A stretch of DNA of 64,000 nucleotides, from positions 668,912-732,911 of the forward strand of contig NZ_LN555523.1 in assembly GCF_900015215.1 (NCBI RefSeq), written 5' to 3'. Position 1 is the stretch's first letter; the number at the start of each line of letters is the position of its first letter. The notes beneath the pieces are model-generated. The model had not been told where the DNA came from and did no database searches. It was given only the letters and a program-made list of their open reading frames with translations. Of the stretch, positions 17,224 through 25,231 are shown piece after piece. Position numbers and translations under genes: made by a program. Origin of the DNA: Romboutsia ilealis. GTDB taxonomy: Bacteria; Bacillota; Clostridia; Peptostreptococcales; Peptostreptococcaceae.

Positions 17224-17591
17224 ATGGATCTGCAACACTTAGAATATTTTATAACTGTTGTAAAAACTAAAAATTTTACAACAGCTTCAAATATACTGTT
17301 AGTAACTTAACCTGCACTTAGCAAGGCTATATCTAAATTAGAAGAAGCGTTAGAAGTCCCACTTTTCAAAAAAGTGGTAGAAATATTCAATTAACCAGAT
17401 TTGGAGAAGTATTTTTAAATCATGCACAGCTAGCTATAAATAACATAGAAAAAGGAATTGAAGAATTGCAATATATGAAAAGTGATAATGAAAAAAATAT
17501 ATCAATTGCATATACTGGATGTATAGGAAATATATTTATTCCATTTATAGTAAATGAGTTTAGAAATTATATAAACTCTATATTTAAGTAG
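17224..17591 (+). pseudogene. LysR-family regulator, broken
   Basis: The start MDLQHLEYFITVVKTKNFTT is a normal LysR helix-turn-helix with GGAG upstream. Where the family has a Gln before PALS, the codon is TAA (17308-17310), so the frame is interrupted; reading resumes as PALSKAISKLEEAL. Near 17370-17385 a frameshift moves on to IQLTRFGEVFLNHA. The protein then ends after about 120 residues, long before the effector domain. At least three lesions show that this is dead. It lies divergent to the nitroreductase and may once have controlled it. Confidence 0.85.
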
Positions 17592-17724
17592 ATTTAAATA
17601 GGGGGATTATTTAAATATTCTAATATTTATAATATAGCTATTTAGAATCTATTTACGAATTTTTTTAAGTTCTATTACTATAATAGAAAAAATAATGAAT
17701 GAAAAGCTATAGATATATATAAAT

Positions 17725-17754
17725 AAAACCATGTCAATTAAATGACATGGTTTT
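17725..17754 (-). terminator. Terminator of the PTS IIC transcript
   Basis: AAAACCATGTCA pairs with TGACATGGTTTT, directly after the IIC stop codon on the minus strand. Confidence 0.85.
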
Positions 17755-17760
17755 TATTAA

Positions 17761-19074
17761 TTAAGCAACAGAATCGCTACATACTCCTTCTTGATCTAAC
17801 ATATTCTTTTCGTAAACCTTAAAGAATGGATAGTATATAACAACACTTAAAAGAACAAGTCCAAATGCAAACACTACATTTCTCCAGTCCATAGAAGAGA
17901 AGTATGCTTGAGCAAAGAATGGTGTAAATGATGGATCAACTAAATATCCAGGAGTTATAAGTCCTATAATTTGTGCTAAATATGCAAGGGCTACAGTAAC
18001 AATAGGAGTAACTATAAACGGTATAGCTAATATCGGATTAAATACTATAGGACCACCGAATATAATAGGTTCATTTATACCGCATATTCCAGGAACAATA
18101 CCAAGTCTACCTAAAGATTTTAAGTGAGTAGATTTGCTCTTCATCATAAGTAAAGTAAGGCCTAAAGTATTTCCAGCACCTCCAAGAATAGCAAATCTAA
18201 ACATTTGAAGATTCATTATTACACTAGGATCTTGACCTTGAGCAACTAAATCAGCATTAATTCCAGTATTTTGGACACCTAAAGTAAATACTATAGGGAA
18301 TATTATACTTGTACCATTTACACCTAATAACCATAATATATTACCAAATGTTATTACAGCTAAGTATCCCCATATATTATCAACTATAGATAAAGCAGGA
18401 GTTAAAATTTTCGTTATAGCTTCTGGTATACCAACACCCATACTTATCATTATTAATATATTGATTCCATATAAGACAATTATATTTAAGAATAATGGAA
18501 GTAATGAGTTTACAAAAGCAGTAACAGCTGGTGGTACGGTATCAGGGAATTTAAATTGCCATCCGCGAGATTCAATAAACCTAGTTATTTCAACTGATAA
18601 TAATCCTATAATTATAGCAATAAATAAACCGTCTGCTCCTAAGAAGTTTGTAGCAATAGCTCCATCAACACTAGGTGCACATATCATAAGAAACATTGAA
18701 GTTGATATAAGACCAGATATAGCAGCTTTCATTTTATATTCACTTGCTAAGCAATAAGCTATAGCGAAAGCAGACATCATACCAATCATACCCATCGTCA
18801 TATTATATGGGGTAGTTAAAGTTTGATAATTATTTACTGCAAACTCCTTCCAAGATAACATAAATTTCATAAAAATATTAGCTGTTTCAGGATTAACTAA
18901 ATCTGGATTTACTGGTGGATTAGCAATTATTAAAAATAGTGATCCAACAACTATAAGTGGTAAAGTCATCATCATACCATTAGATATAGATTTTAGATGT
19001 ATTTGATTTCCAACCTTAGCACCGATAGGAGATAAAAATCTGTCTAATTTCTCAAGTAATGTATTTGAATTCAT
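17761..19074 (-). CDS. PTS lactose/cellobiose family IIC component
   Basis: Membrane protein of 437 residues of the CelB/ChbC family. Typical marks are the N-terminal LDRFLSPIGAKVGNQIHLKS, the segment LGVNGTSIIFPIVF and GICGINEPIIFGGPIVFNP, the loop around the substrate site. It forms the membrane channel of a PTS that imports and phosphorylates beta-glucosides, chitobiose or similar. The matching IIB and IIA genes are on the other strand at 20728-21380. It follows the RarA-C-like gene by 34 nt, so both share one transcript. Confidence 0.88.
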   Translation of the reverse strand: MNSNTLLEKLDRFLSPIGAKVGNQIHLKSISNGMMMTLPLIVVGSLFLIIANPPVNPDLVNPETANIFMKFMLSWKEFAVNNYQTLTTPYNMTMGMIGMMSAFAIAYCLASEYKMKAAISGLISTSMFLMICAPSVDGAIATNFLGADGLFIAIIIGLLSVEITRFIESRGWQFKFPDTVPPAVTAFVNSLLPLFLNIIVLYGINILIMISMGVGIPEAITKILTPALSIVDNIWGYLAVITFGNILWLLGVNGTSIIFPIVFTLGVQNTGINADLVAQGQDPSVIMNLQMFRFAILGGAGNTLGLTLLMMKSKSTHLKSLGRLGIVPGICGINEPIIFGGPIVFNPILAIPFIVTPIVTVALAYLAQIIGLITPGYLVDPSFTPFFAQAYFSSMDWRNVVFAFGLVLLSVVIYYPFFKVYEKNMLDQEGVCSDSVA

Positions 19075-19108
19075 AAAAAGTCTCTCCCTTTTTTATAATT
19101 TAATTTTA

Positions 19109-19723
19109 TTATTCTTGCCATGGATTGAACTTAAATGCAGTTTCAACAGCTTCTTCAGGTTTGTAAGTTTCTAATATTTTACCATAACGTTCTTTGTAGT
19201 CATTATCTACTTCCATTTGTGGTATAACCTTACTAGCTTCATTTAAGAAGTGGAATGAATCTCTTCCCATTTCAGCTCCTCTTACAGTATGCTTATCAAG
19301 TGCAAAATCTGGTATTTCAGGAACAAATCCCATAGCAAAACTCTTCATCATTATATTTTTTAATAAGTCACTTGAACGATCCTTTTGACATGCGCATAAG
19401 TATCTTATAGCGTGTATGAAATATATTGGTCTATCTCCATCAGCATAAGAAAAGTTCTTACGAAGTTCATTTAAAGTATTAACAAGTATAGGTGCATTAA
19501 CATCCCCCATTCCGATGTCTTCAACTGTTATAGTTAATAATCTTCTCCATAATTTTTCTTCCATTTGAGGAGAAGTTATATACATTTCGTATGCAAATTG
19601 GCAAGCTTCTTCAACCATACCTCTTCTTATACATTTTTGAAGAGAAGATATAACTTCATCTCCAGCTAGGCCATTACGAGTAGTTATTCTAGCCCATGGG
19701 TCTTGAACAAATTTCTTTTTCAT
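19109..19723 (-). CDS. Stand-alone RarA/MgsA C-terminal-like protein in PTS operon
   Basis: Protein of 204 residues. The part VISSLQKCIRRGMVEEACQF and LWRRLLTITVEDIGMGD matches the C-terminal oligomerisation region of RarA/MgsA AAA+ clamp-loader relatives, but the ATPase domain is absent. It comes first in a transcript with the PTS IIC gene, so its role is probably linked to the sugar rather than to replication. ATG 19723 is used; an in-frame TTG at 19732 lies too near AAAGGA. The resemblance is by eye, and the role is unknown. Confidence 0.6.
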   Translation of the reverse strand: MKKKFVQDPWARITTRNGLAGDEVISSLQKCIRRGMVEEACQFAYEMYITSPQMEEKLWRRLLTITVEDIGMGDVNAPILVNTLNELRKNFSYADGDRPIYFIHAIRYLCACQKDRSSDLLKNIMMKSFAMGFVPEIPDFALDKHTVRGAEMGRDSFHFLNEASKVIPQMEVDNDYKERYGKILETYKPEEAVETAFKFNPWQE

Positions 19724-19794
19724 AATATACAATGTCCTTTCTTTTATTTACCTTTATATTTTTTTCATATATAATACCTTAAGGGGTGATACAT

Positions 19795-20502
19795 ATGGAT
19801 TTTAAATATTTGTGTGATAAATACCAATTAAATGATACAGAAGCATCTATTTTAAAATACTTACAAGAAAATATTTCTGATTTGAAGAAAATTGGTATTC
19901 GTAAAGTTGCAAAAGATAATTATACCTCAACAACAACTGTTTACAAGTTATGTAAGAAGTTAAATTTTGAAGGATATTCTGATATGATATATCACTTTAC
20001 ATATTCTTCTCAAATAGATGATATCAAAACTAATGTAGATATATATACTAATACAAACAAACAAATAGATAACAATCTTGAAACATTTAATAACATTTTG
20101 AAAAAATATAAAAATAAACTTATAATGTTTGTAAGTACTGGTATATCTCAAACTATAGCAAATTATATGAATGAGAGATTGTCAGTTAATGGATATAGAA
20201 GTATAGCAAATGCTCATACTCAACTTTTATCTAAAGAATATAAGGATGAGGTTTTAGTATTTGCAATATCTCGTTCTGGAGAAACTAAAAGTCTTATTGA
20301 TATATTAGAACAAGCAAGAGATAATGGCATAGAAGTAATAAGTTTTGTTGGAAATTCTAATTCAAAGATTACGAAACTTTCAACGCTACCTATTATCATT
20401 CAAGGCCAAGATGATTTTGCAAAACTTAAAAATCCACCAAGTACATTTTTTTCAGAATTATTATTGATATTTGAATGTTTTATCAGTAATTTACTCGATT
20501 AG
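19795..20502 (+). CDS. RpiR-family regulator, probably of the adjacent PTS
   Basis: Protein of 235 residues with the two-part RpiR layout: N-terminal helix-turn-helix (GIRKVAKDNYTSTTTVYKL, about residues 35-55) and a C-terminal SIS domain (MFVSTGISQTIANYMNER, VFAISRSGETKSLI). It is divergent from the RarA-C/IIC transcript across about 70 nt, so both promoters share one control region. ATG 19795 has GGGG 9 nt upstream. The natural effector would be the phosphorylated PTS sugar. Confidence 0.82.
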   Translation: MDFKYLCDKYQLNDTEASILKYLQENISDLKKIGIRKVAKDNYTSTTTVYKLCKKLNFEGYSDMIYHFTYSSQIDDIKTNVDIYTNTNKQIDNNLETFNNILKKYKNKLIMFVSTGISQTIANYMNERLSVNGYRSIANAHTQLLSKEYKDEVLVFAISRSGETKSLIDILEQARDNGIEVISFVGNSNSKITKLSTLPIIIQGQDDFAKLKNPPSTFFSELLLIFECFISNLLD

Positions 20503-20560
20503 TTCGTGTTTATTATAAGTATAATATAAAATATATAATTTGAAATAGTTTTCATTCTGA

Positions 20561-20596
20561 AAAAAACATGTTTTTTTACTAGGAAACATGTTTTTT
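20561..20596 (+). terminator. Terminator of the RpiR gene
   Basis: AAAAAACATGTTT pairs with AAACATGTTTTTT around a ten-base loop. Each arm is itself palindromic (AAACATGTTT), so a regulatory site cannot be excluded. Confidence 0.7.
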
Positions 20597-20727
20597 ACGA
20601 ATATTTTAACCATAAAAATATTGTTTAACGTAAATCTTTGTTGTATTATTAATATAAAATTTAAAATAAAAAATATTGTGTTAAAAATTAAGTAATTTAT
20701 TATTAATAATTATGGGAGGATTTTATT

Positions 20728-21033
20728 ATGATAAAAATAATGTTAGCGTGTTCAGCAGGTATGTCAACTAGTTTATTAGTTACTAAAATGGAGGCGGCTG
20801 CTAAAGAGGAACAGATAGAGGCACAGATATGGGCAATACCAGAAGCAAATCTATCTGAAGAAATAACTAAGTGTGATGTAGTTTTATTAGGTCCTCAAGT
20901 AAGATATGTATTAAACAAAGCTTTAGAAATTGCTAAGCCTTATGATGTACCTGTAGAAGTAATAAACATGATGCACTATGGAACATGTAATGGTAAAGCC
21001 GTTTTAGATAGAGCAATAGAACTTGCAAAGTAA
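20728..21033 (+). CDS. PTS lactose/cellobiose family IIB component
   Basis: Protein of 101 residues. The phosphocysteine is Cys8 in MLACSAGMSTSLLVTKM, the standard P-loop of CelA/ChbB. The rest (VVLLGPQVRYVL, PVEVINMMHYGTCNG) matches the family throughout. It receives phosphate from IIA and passes it to the sugar bound by IIC. First gene of a two-gene plus-strand unit, with GGGAGGA before the start. Confidence 0.93.
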   Translation: MIKIMLACSAGMSTSLLVTKMEAAAKEEQIEAQIWAIPEANLSEEITKCDVVLLGPQVRYVLNKALEIAKPYDVPVEVINMMHYGTCNGKAVLDRAIELAK

Positions 21034-21053
21034 TTACTAGGAGAGTTATACAT

Positions 21054-21380
21054 ATGGATGAGAAGATATTTGAATTATCATTTGAAATAATAGGATATGC
21101 AGGAAATGCAAAAGGTATGGCTTTTGAAGCAATAGCTAAAGCTAAAGAAGGAAATATAGAAGAAGCGAGAATATTATTAAAAGAGTCTAAAGAAGAAGTA
21201 AATAAGGCTCATAGATGTCAAACAGAACTTATTCAACAAGAAGCTTGTGGAAAGAAAACTGATGTAAGTGTTGTTTTAATTCATGCACAAGATCACCTTA
21301 TGAATACGATGAATTACCAAATGCTAGCAGATGAAATAATTGATATACATGAAAGATTCAAAAAATTGGAGAGTAGATAG
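21054..21380 (+). CDS. PTS lactose/cellobiose family IIA component
   Basis: Protein of 108 residues, an all-helical IIA-Lac type trimer subunit. The phosphorylated histidine should be His77 in VLIHAQDHLMN. Starts 21 nt after the IIB stop with GGAGAG. No phospho-beta-glucosidase gene follows, which is unusual for this family of operons. Confidence 0.93.
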   Translation: MDEKIFELSFEIIGYAGNAKGMAFEAIAKAKEGNIEEARILLKESKEEVNKAHRCQTELIQQEACGKKTDVSVVLIHAQDHLMNTMNYQMLADEIIDIHERFKKLESR

Positions 21381-21382
21381 TA

Positions 21383-21420
21383 AAAAAGGCGTAAATAAGT
21401 AAAATTATTTACGCCTTTTT
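21383..21420 (+). terminator. Terminator after IIA
   Basis: Sixteen-base stem, AAAAAGGCGTAAATAA with its complement, ending in a T-run. Confidence 0.88.
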
Positions 21421-21616
21421 TATGTACAAGGAAATTATATTATAAAAAGACATATGTATAAATTCTATATAATAGATATTCACTTAGGAATATCCCTGAA
21501 TGAGCTTAAATTATGTATACATTCAAAAATAAAAAGAGATGTCAATCTTAATGATCTAAATAGCATTTATAGACAACTCTTCTTTAGATTTCTTTTTATT
21601 TATGAATTATAAAATT

Positions 21617-22279
21617 TTATGCTTCATTTAAGTCCAATTTACTAATAAGTATAGAATCTGTAAATTTCTGACCGTATGGTAAGCATAGTTGTATAAAAGG
21701 ACCTGTCGTGGCCATAGCTATAATAGTTCCTACACCTACAGTACCTCCTAATATAAAACCACCTATTAATAAAACTGCATCCAATAAAATTCTAATCCAT
21801 TTATATTCCCAGTTGATTCTTTCTTTAATTATAAAAGGTATTATATCATTTGGTGCTACTCCAACTTTAGTAGCAGAAAGTATTGAAAATCCTATAGCAA
21901 TTATAAAACAACCTAATGCTATTAAAAGCATCTTTACTACGTAACTATATGATTCTATTGGAAGAATAGAAACTATACTAATTCCCAGGTCTATAATAGG
22001 TCCAACTCCAATAACACATATTAATGTACCTATTTTTATATGACTTTTATTCAATAATAATATTATGCTAAATAATATTATCAAAATTATTCTATTTGCT
22101 GTCCCTGTCGTTACATTTATGCCAAGGTTATTTAACGTATTAGCTAATCCCTGTGTAAAAACTGTAAATGGATCTGAACCTATATTCATTCTTAAAAATA
22201 AGGCAACTCCAAATTGTATAATACTCATTCCTATAAAAAATATTATTATTCTTTTTATTGTATCAGATAACTTTTTCAT
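21617..22279 (-). CDS. YczE/YyaS/YitT-like membrane protein
   Basis: Membrane protein of 220 residues with about five hydrophobic segments. The first half (GMSIIQFGVALFLRMNIGSD followed by PFTVFTQGLANTL) is typical of YczE-type proteins, as is the central ATKVGVAPNDIIPF and the glycine-rich GGFILGGTVGVGTIIA. The function of the family is not known; it is found next to transport or regulatory genes. ATG 22279 is chosen, 8 nt after AAGGTGG. Confidence 0.75.
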   Translation of the reverse strand: MKKLSDTIKRIIIFFIGMSIIQFGVALFLRMNIGSDPFTVFTQGLANTLNNLGINVTTGTANRIILIILFSIILLLNKSHIKIGTLICVIGVGPIIDLGISIVSILPIESYSYVVKMLLIALGCFIIAIGFSILSATKVGVAPNDIIPFIIKERINWEYKWIRILLDAVLLIGGFILGGTVGVGTIIAMATTGPFIQLCLPYGQKFTDSILISKLDLNEA

Positions 22280-22716
22280 AAAATTCACCACCTTATCCCT
22301 AATTTAAATCAATTATATATAAAATAACTTATAATATGTATATTTATAAGGATAGTATACTTTATCTGTAATGTCAATAATGTAGTTATTTTTTTAACAA
22401 TTATAAAATATCAATTTCCTATATAATTTGATTTTAAGAAAGATCTTATTTTATATAATTAATTTAGTGTGTTAGTTAAATTGTACAATAGTTGATTAAG
22501 TATATAATGGTATTATACCTGTAAGTATTAAAAATAGGTGTAATATTAAGTGCAATTGTGGAAATTTAAATTATTGATTCAAAAAAATATTCTTTAGTTT
22601 ATTGAGATGAGGACATAAAAAATTACTAGAAAATAAAAATTATTTAGGCACAAAATTATTTATCGAGAATAGAATAAGTGAAGAAGGAGCTAAATATATT
22701 AAATTTAGTTTGTGGG
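22280..22716. other. Gene-free stretch
   Basis: AT-rich and without recognisable coding sequence. At 22467-22482 it carries GTGTGTTAGTTAAATT, close to the left end of the IS982-family element at 59739; otherwise nothing is seen. Confidence 0.5.
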
Positions 22717-23193
22717 GTGATTATTATACAGTTAAAAAGAAAAACAGGATTAATTATAGCAGGAATAATAACATTGTCCGTGGTATCAATAATAGAAGAA
22801 AAATACATTTATGCTAATGAAAATAAGAGATCAAATATACAAATAGAAGAAGAATATGAAATAAAAGATTTAGCAAATTTAATTGGAAAAAGCAAAATAG
22901 ATGTAGAAAATGTACTTGGTAAAGGTTGTGAGAAAGAAATTTTAGAACAAGAAAGCAGTGTGTATATCAGTTTTGATGAAGATAGTGAAGTAGTTTCATT
23001 AATAAATGTTTCTTTCAAGGAAGATGATGAATCTACATATAGAAAAGTATCTGAAAGGCTATGGAATGAATTAGGAAAATCATCTTCAAAATTTATATCA
23101 TCAGATAATAAAGTAATAGAGACGTGGAATAAAGGAGATTTAGAAATAAATTTTAATAAAATAAAAGATTGTATATCAATAAAAATAAACTAA
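22717..23193 (+). CDS. Small exported protein of unknown function
   Basis: About 158 residues. Positively charged start followed by a hydrophobic stretch (TGLIIAGIITLSVVSII) and a possible cleavage after YIYA gives a signal peptide or membrane anchor. The mature part begins acidic and contains DLANLIGKSKIDVENVLGKG, faintly like small SmpA-type domains. No start is convincing: GTG 22717 fits the signal peptide, GTG 22678 gives a longer form, and the only good GAAGGAG (22683) serves neither. I do not recognise the family. Confidence 0.5.
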   Translation: MIIIQLKRKTGLIIAGIITLSVVSIIEEKYIYANENKRSNIQIEEEYEIKDLANLIGKSKIDVENVLGKGCEKEILEQESSVYISFDEDSEVVSLINVSFKEDDESTYRKVSERLWNELGKSSSKFISSDNKVIETWNKGDLEINFNKIKDCISIKIN

Positions 23194-23242
23194 ATAATAA
23201 ATTAGATCAATTATAAGAGGAATCATATGATAGTATGTATAT

Positions 23243-23276
23243 AAAGCTGTAAAGTAAGTTAAACTTTATAGCTTTT
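23243..23276 (+). terminator. Terminator after the small exported protein
   Basis: AAAGCTGTAAAGT pairs with ACTTTATAGCTTT and ends in TTTT. Confidence 0.6.
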
Positions 23277-23410
23277 AATTATTTATAGAAAATATAAAGT
23301 TTATTAATTTATAAAATCTTAAGAATCTAAGTAAAAGTGAACATTTAAAAATTTAATTCATAGAATAAAATATTGCACTATTTATATAAAGCTATATTGG
23401 AGGTACAAAT

Positions 23411-24154
23411 ATGTATGAAATAATAGCTAATTTAATAAAAGAGTCTAAAAAGACAACTGTGATAACAGGAGATGGGATTAGTGTAGGTTTGCAAACCATA
23501 AATCATAAGAGAAAAGTTGACAATCAAATTTATAATGGTATTCATTTGACAAAATTATGTAATAAGGATTTTGATAAATCAGATAATGATTTTATATCTT
23601 ACTATAGAGATATATATAAACAAATATCATTAAATAAACCAAATAGAGCACACTATATAATAGAAGAGTGGAAAAATAAAAAAATAATAGATCTAGTAAT
23701 AACTCAAAATATAGATGGATATCATGGAATAAAAAATGTCATAGAATTATATGGTAATATAAATAATTTTTACTGTACAAATTGTAAAAAGAAATTTAAT
23801 AGTAAATATTATCAAAAGTCGTATAAATGTAATAATGGAAAAGATAATTTTAAAAATAAGTATACAAAGTGCAATGGAACATTAAGACCAAATATAGTAC
23901 TATATGGAGAAAGTCCGAATCACTTGGAACTAGCATTATTTAATATATATAAAAGTGATATAGTGTTAATAATTGGAACAGAAATGAGTATCTCGCCTAT
24001 AAATAAATTACCTGTAATGGCAAAAGAGGTAGGAGCTAAATTAATTGCTATAAACAAAGAACCAATTGAAAGTATCTCAAATTATATTGACTATTATATT
24101 TATGGAGAAGATGTAATAGACGTATTAGAAAAGCTTAACAATTTAATAGCATAA
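23411..24154 (+). CDS. Sir2-like protein lacking key catalytic residues
   Basis: Protein of 247 residues aligned over its length with NAD-dependent sirtuins. Kept features are TQNIDGYH (99-105), the zinc pair CTNC (122-125), a second Cys pair around CNN and CNG, RPNIVLYGE, and LIAINKEP near the C terminus. Altered features: the first NAD motif GAGIS reads GDGIS (Asp21), the PDFR motif is missing, and the catalytic His of ELHG is Tyr114 (ELYG). Deacetylase activity by the usual mechanism is therefore doubtful. It may bind NAD or ADP-ribose only. AGGAGG-like TGGAGG precedes ATG. Confidence 0.82.
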   Translation: MYEIIANLIKESKKTTVITGDGISVGLQTINHKRKVDNQIYNGIHLTKLCNKDFDKSDNDFISYYRDIYKQISLNKPNRAHYIIEEWKNKKIIDLVITQNIDGYHGIKNVIELYGNINNFYCTNCKKKFNSKYYQKSYKCNNGKDNFKNKYTKCNGTLRPNIVLYGESPNHLELALFNIYKSDIVLIIGTEMSISPINKLPVMAKEVGAKLIAINKEPIESISNYIDYYIYGEDVIDVLEKLNNLIA

Positions 24155-24157
24155 ATT

Positions 24158-24199
24158 ATAAAAAGATATCTATAATTATAAATTATAGGTATCTTTTTG
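24158..24199 (+). terminator. Terminator after the Sir2-like gene
   Basis: AAAAAGATATCTATAATT pairs with AATTATAGGTATCTTTTT, with wobble pairs, ending in T-run. Confidence 0.75.
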
Positions 24200-24430
24200 A
24201 AATCTTGAAATATTATTATAAATTTTGATTTATTTTTAACATAACTAATATGAGCTGTACAGAATAACACAAAGAATTTTTTTAGATTAAAATTTAAGTG
24301 TAAATAGATTATACAAATAGAGTTATATAGTTAATGATCAGTTATGTAAAATTTATTGAAGTCAAATATATAAAATGCTACCATAAAGCAAGGGCAATAT
24401 ATTAAGAAGATTTATTATGGAGGGAACTAG

Positions 24431-25231
24431 ATGATTGAAGTTGAAAACTTGTGCAAGTCATTTATAAGAACAGTAAAAGATGACACCGATAAAAAGAAAC
24501 AATTTAAAAAATTTAAAACTAAAAAAGAAGAATTTTTAGCGGTGAATAATGTAAGTTTTAAGGCTGAAAAAGGAGAAATAGTAGGGATACTTGGGCCAAA
24601 TGGAGCAGGTAAAACTACACTACTTAGAATGTTAGGTGGAATATTAACGCCAACATCAGGAAACATAAAAATAGCAGGAAATGATTATTTAATAGACAAA
24701 AATATAGTTAAAAAAGAAATAGGATATTTATCGGGAAATACAAAGCTATATAACAGGATTTCGCCAAGAGAACTTCTAACAATCTTTGGAAATCTTTATG
24801 AAATGTCAAAAGAAAATATAGAAAAATCAATAGAAGAAATATCTGAAATAATGAATATGGGAGAATTTATAGATAACCGTATAGAAAACTTATCAACAGG
24901 TCAAACTCAACGTACTTCAATAGCTCGTTGTCTTATTCACTCACCACAAATTTATATATTCGATGAACCAACACTAGGTTTAGATGTTATAAGTAGCAAA
25001 TCAATTATAGACTTTATGAAAAGAGAAAAAGAAAGAGGAAAAACAGTTCTTTATTCAACTCACTATATGGAAGAAGCAGAAACACTATGTGACAGAATAA
25101 TAATGATACATAGAGGTAGCGTGATAGCATATGGAACTAGCCAAGAATTAAAAGAGAAATATGAAGCTGACAACTTAAGAGATTTATTTATACAATTGGC
25201 TAGTGAAAGGGGGTCTTTAGTTGAGAACTAA
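24431..25231 (+). CDS. ABC transporter ATP-binding protein (NatA-like)
   Basis: Protein of 266 residues. Walker A is GPNGAGKTT near residue 58, the signature is LSTGQTQRTS near 155, Walker B is IYIFDEPTLGLD near 178, and the switch His is in YSTHYMEEAETL. The NatA/CcmA-type order and the partner gene suggest export of Na+ or a peptide/drug. It overlaps the permease gene by 11 nt, so translation is coupled. GGAGGG precedes the ATG. Confidence 0.9.
   Translation: MIEVENLCKSFIRTVKDDTDKKKQFKKFKTKKEEFLAVNNVSFKAEKGEIVGILGPNGAGKTTLLRMLGGILTPTSGNIKIAGNDYLIDKNIVKKEIGYLSGNTKLYNRISPRELLTIFGNLYEMSKENIEKSIEEISEIMNMGEFIDNRIENLSTGQTQRTSIARCLIHSPQIYIFDEPTLGLDVISSKSIIDFMKREKERGKTVLYSTHYMEEAETLCDRIIMIHRGSVIAYGTSQELKEKYEADNLRDLFIQLASERGSLVEN

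Noticed and set aside
17308..17310. TAA in the LysR gene as a recoding event
   Set aside because: TAA at a conserved Gln is a one-base change, and a frameshift plus loss of the effector domain follow.
20561..20596. Two AAACATGTTT palindromes as operators for the RpiR protein
   Set aside because: The two arms form one long stem followed by a T-run right after the gene, so a terminator is the simpler reading; no further copy lies before the IIC transcript.
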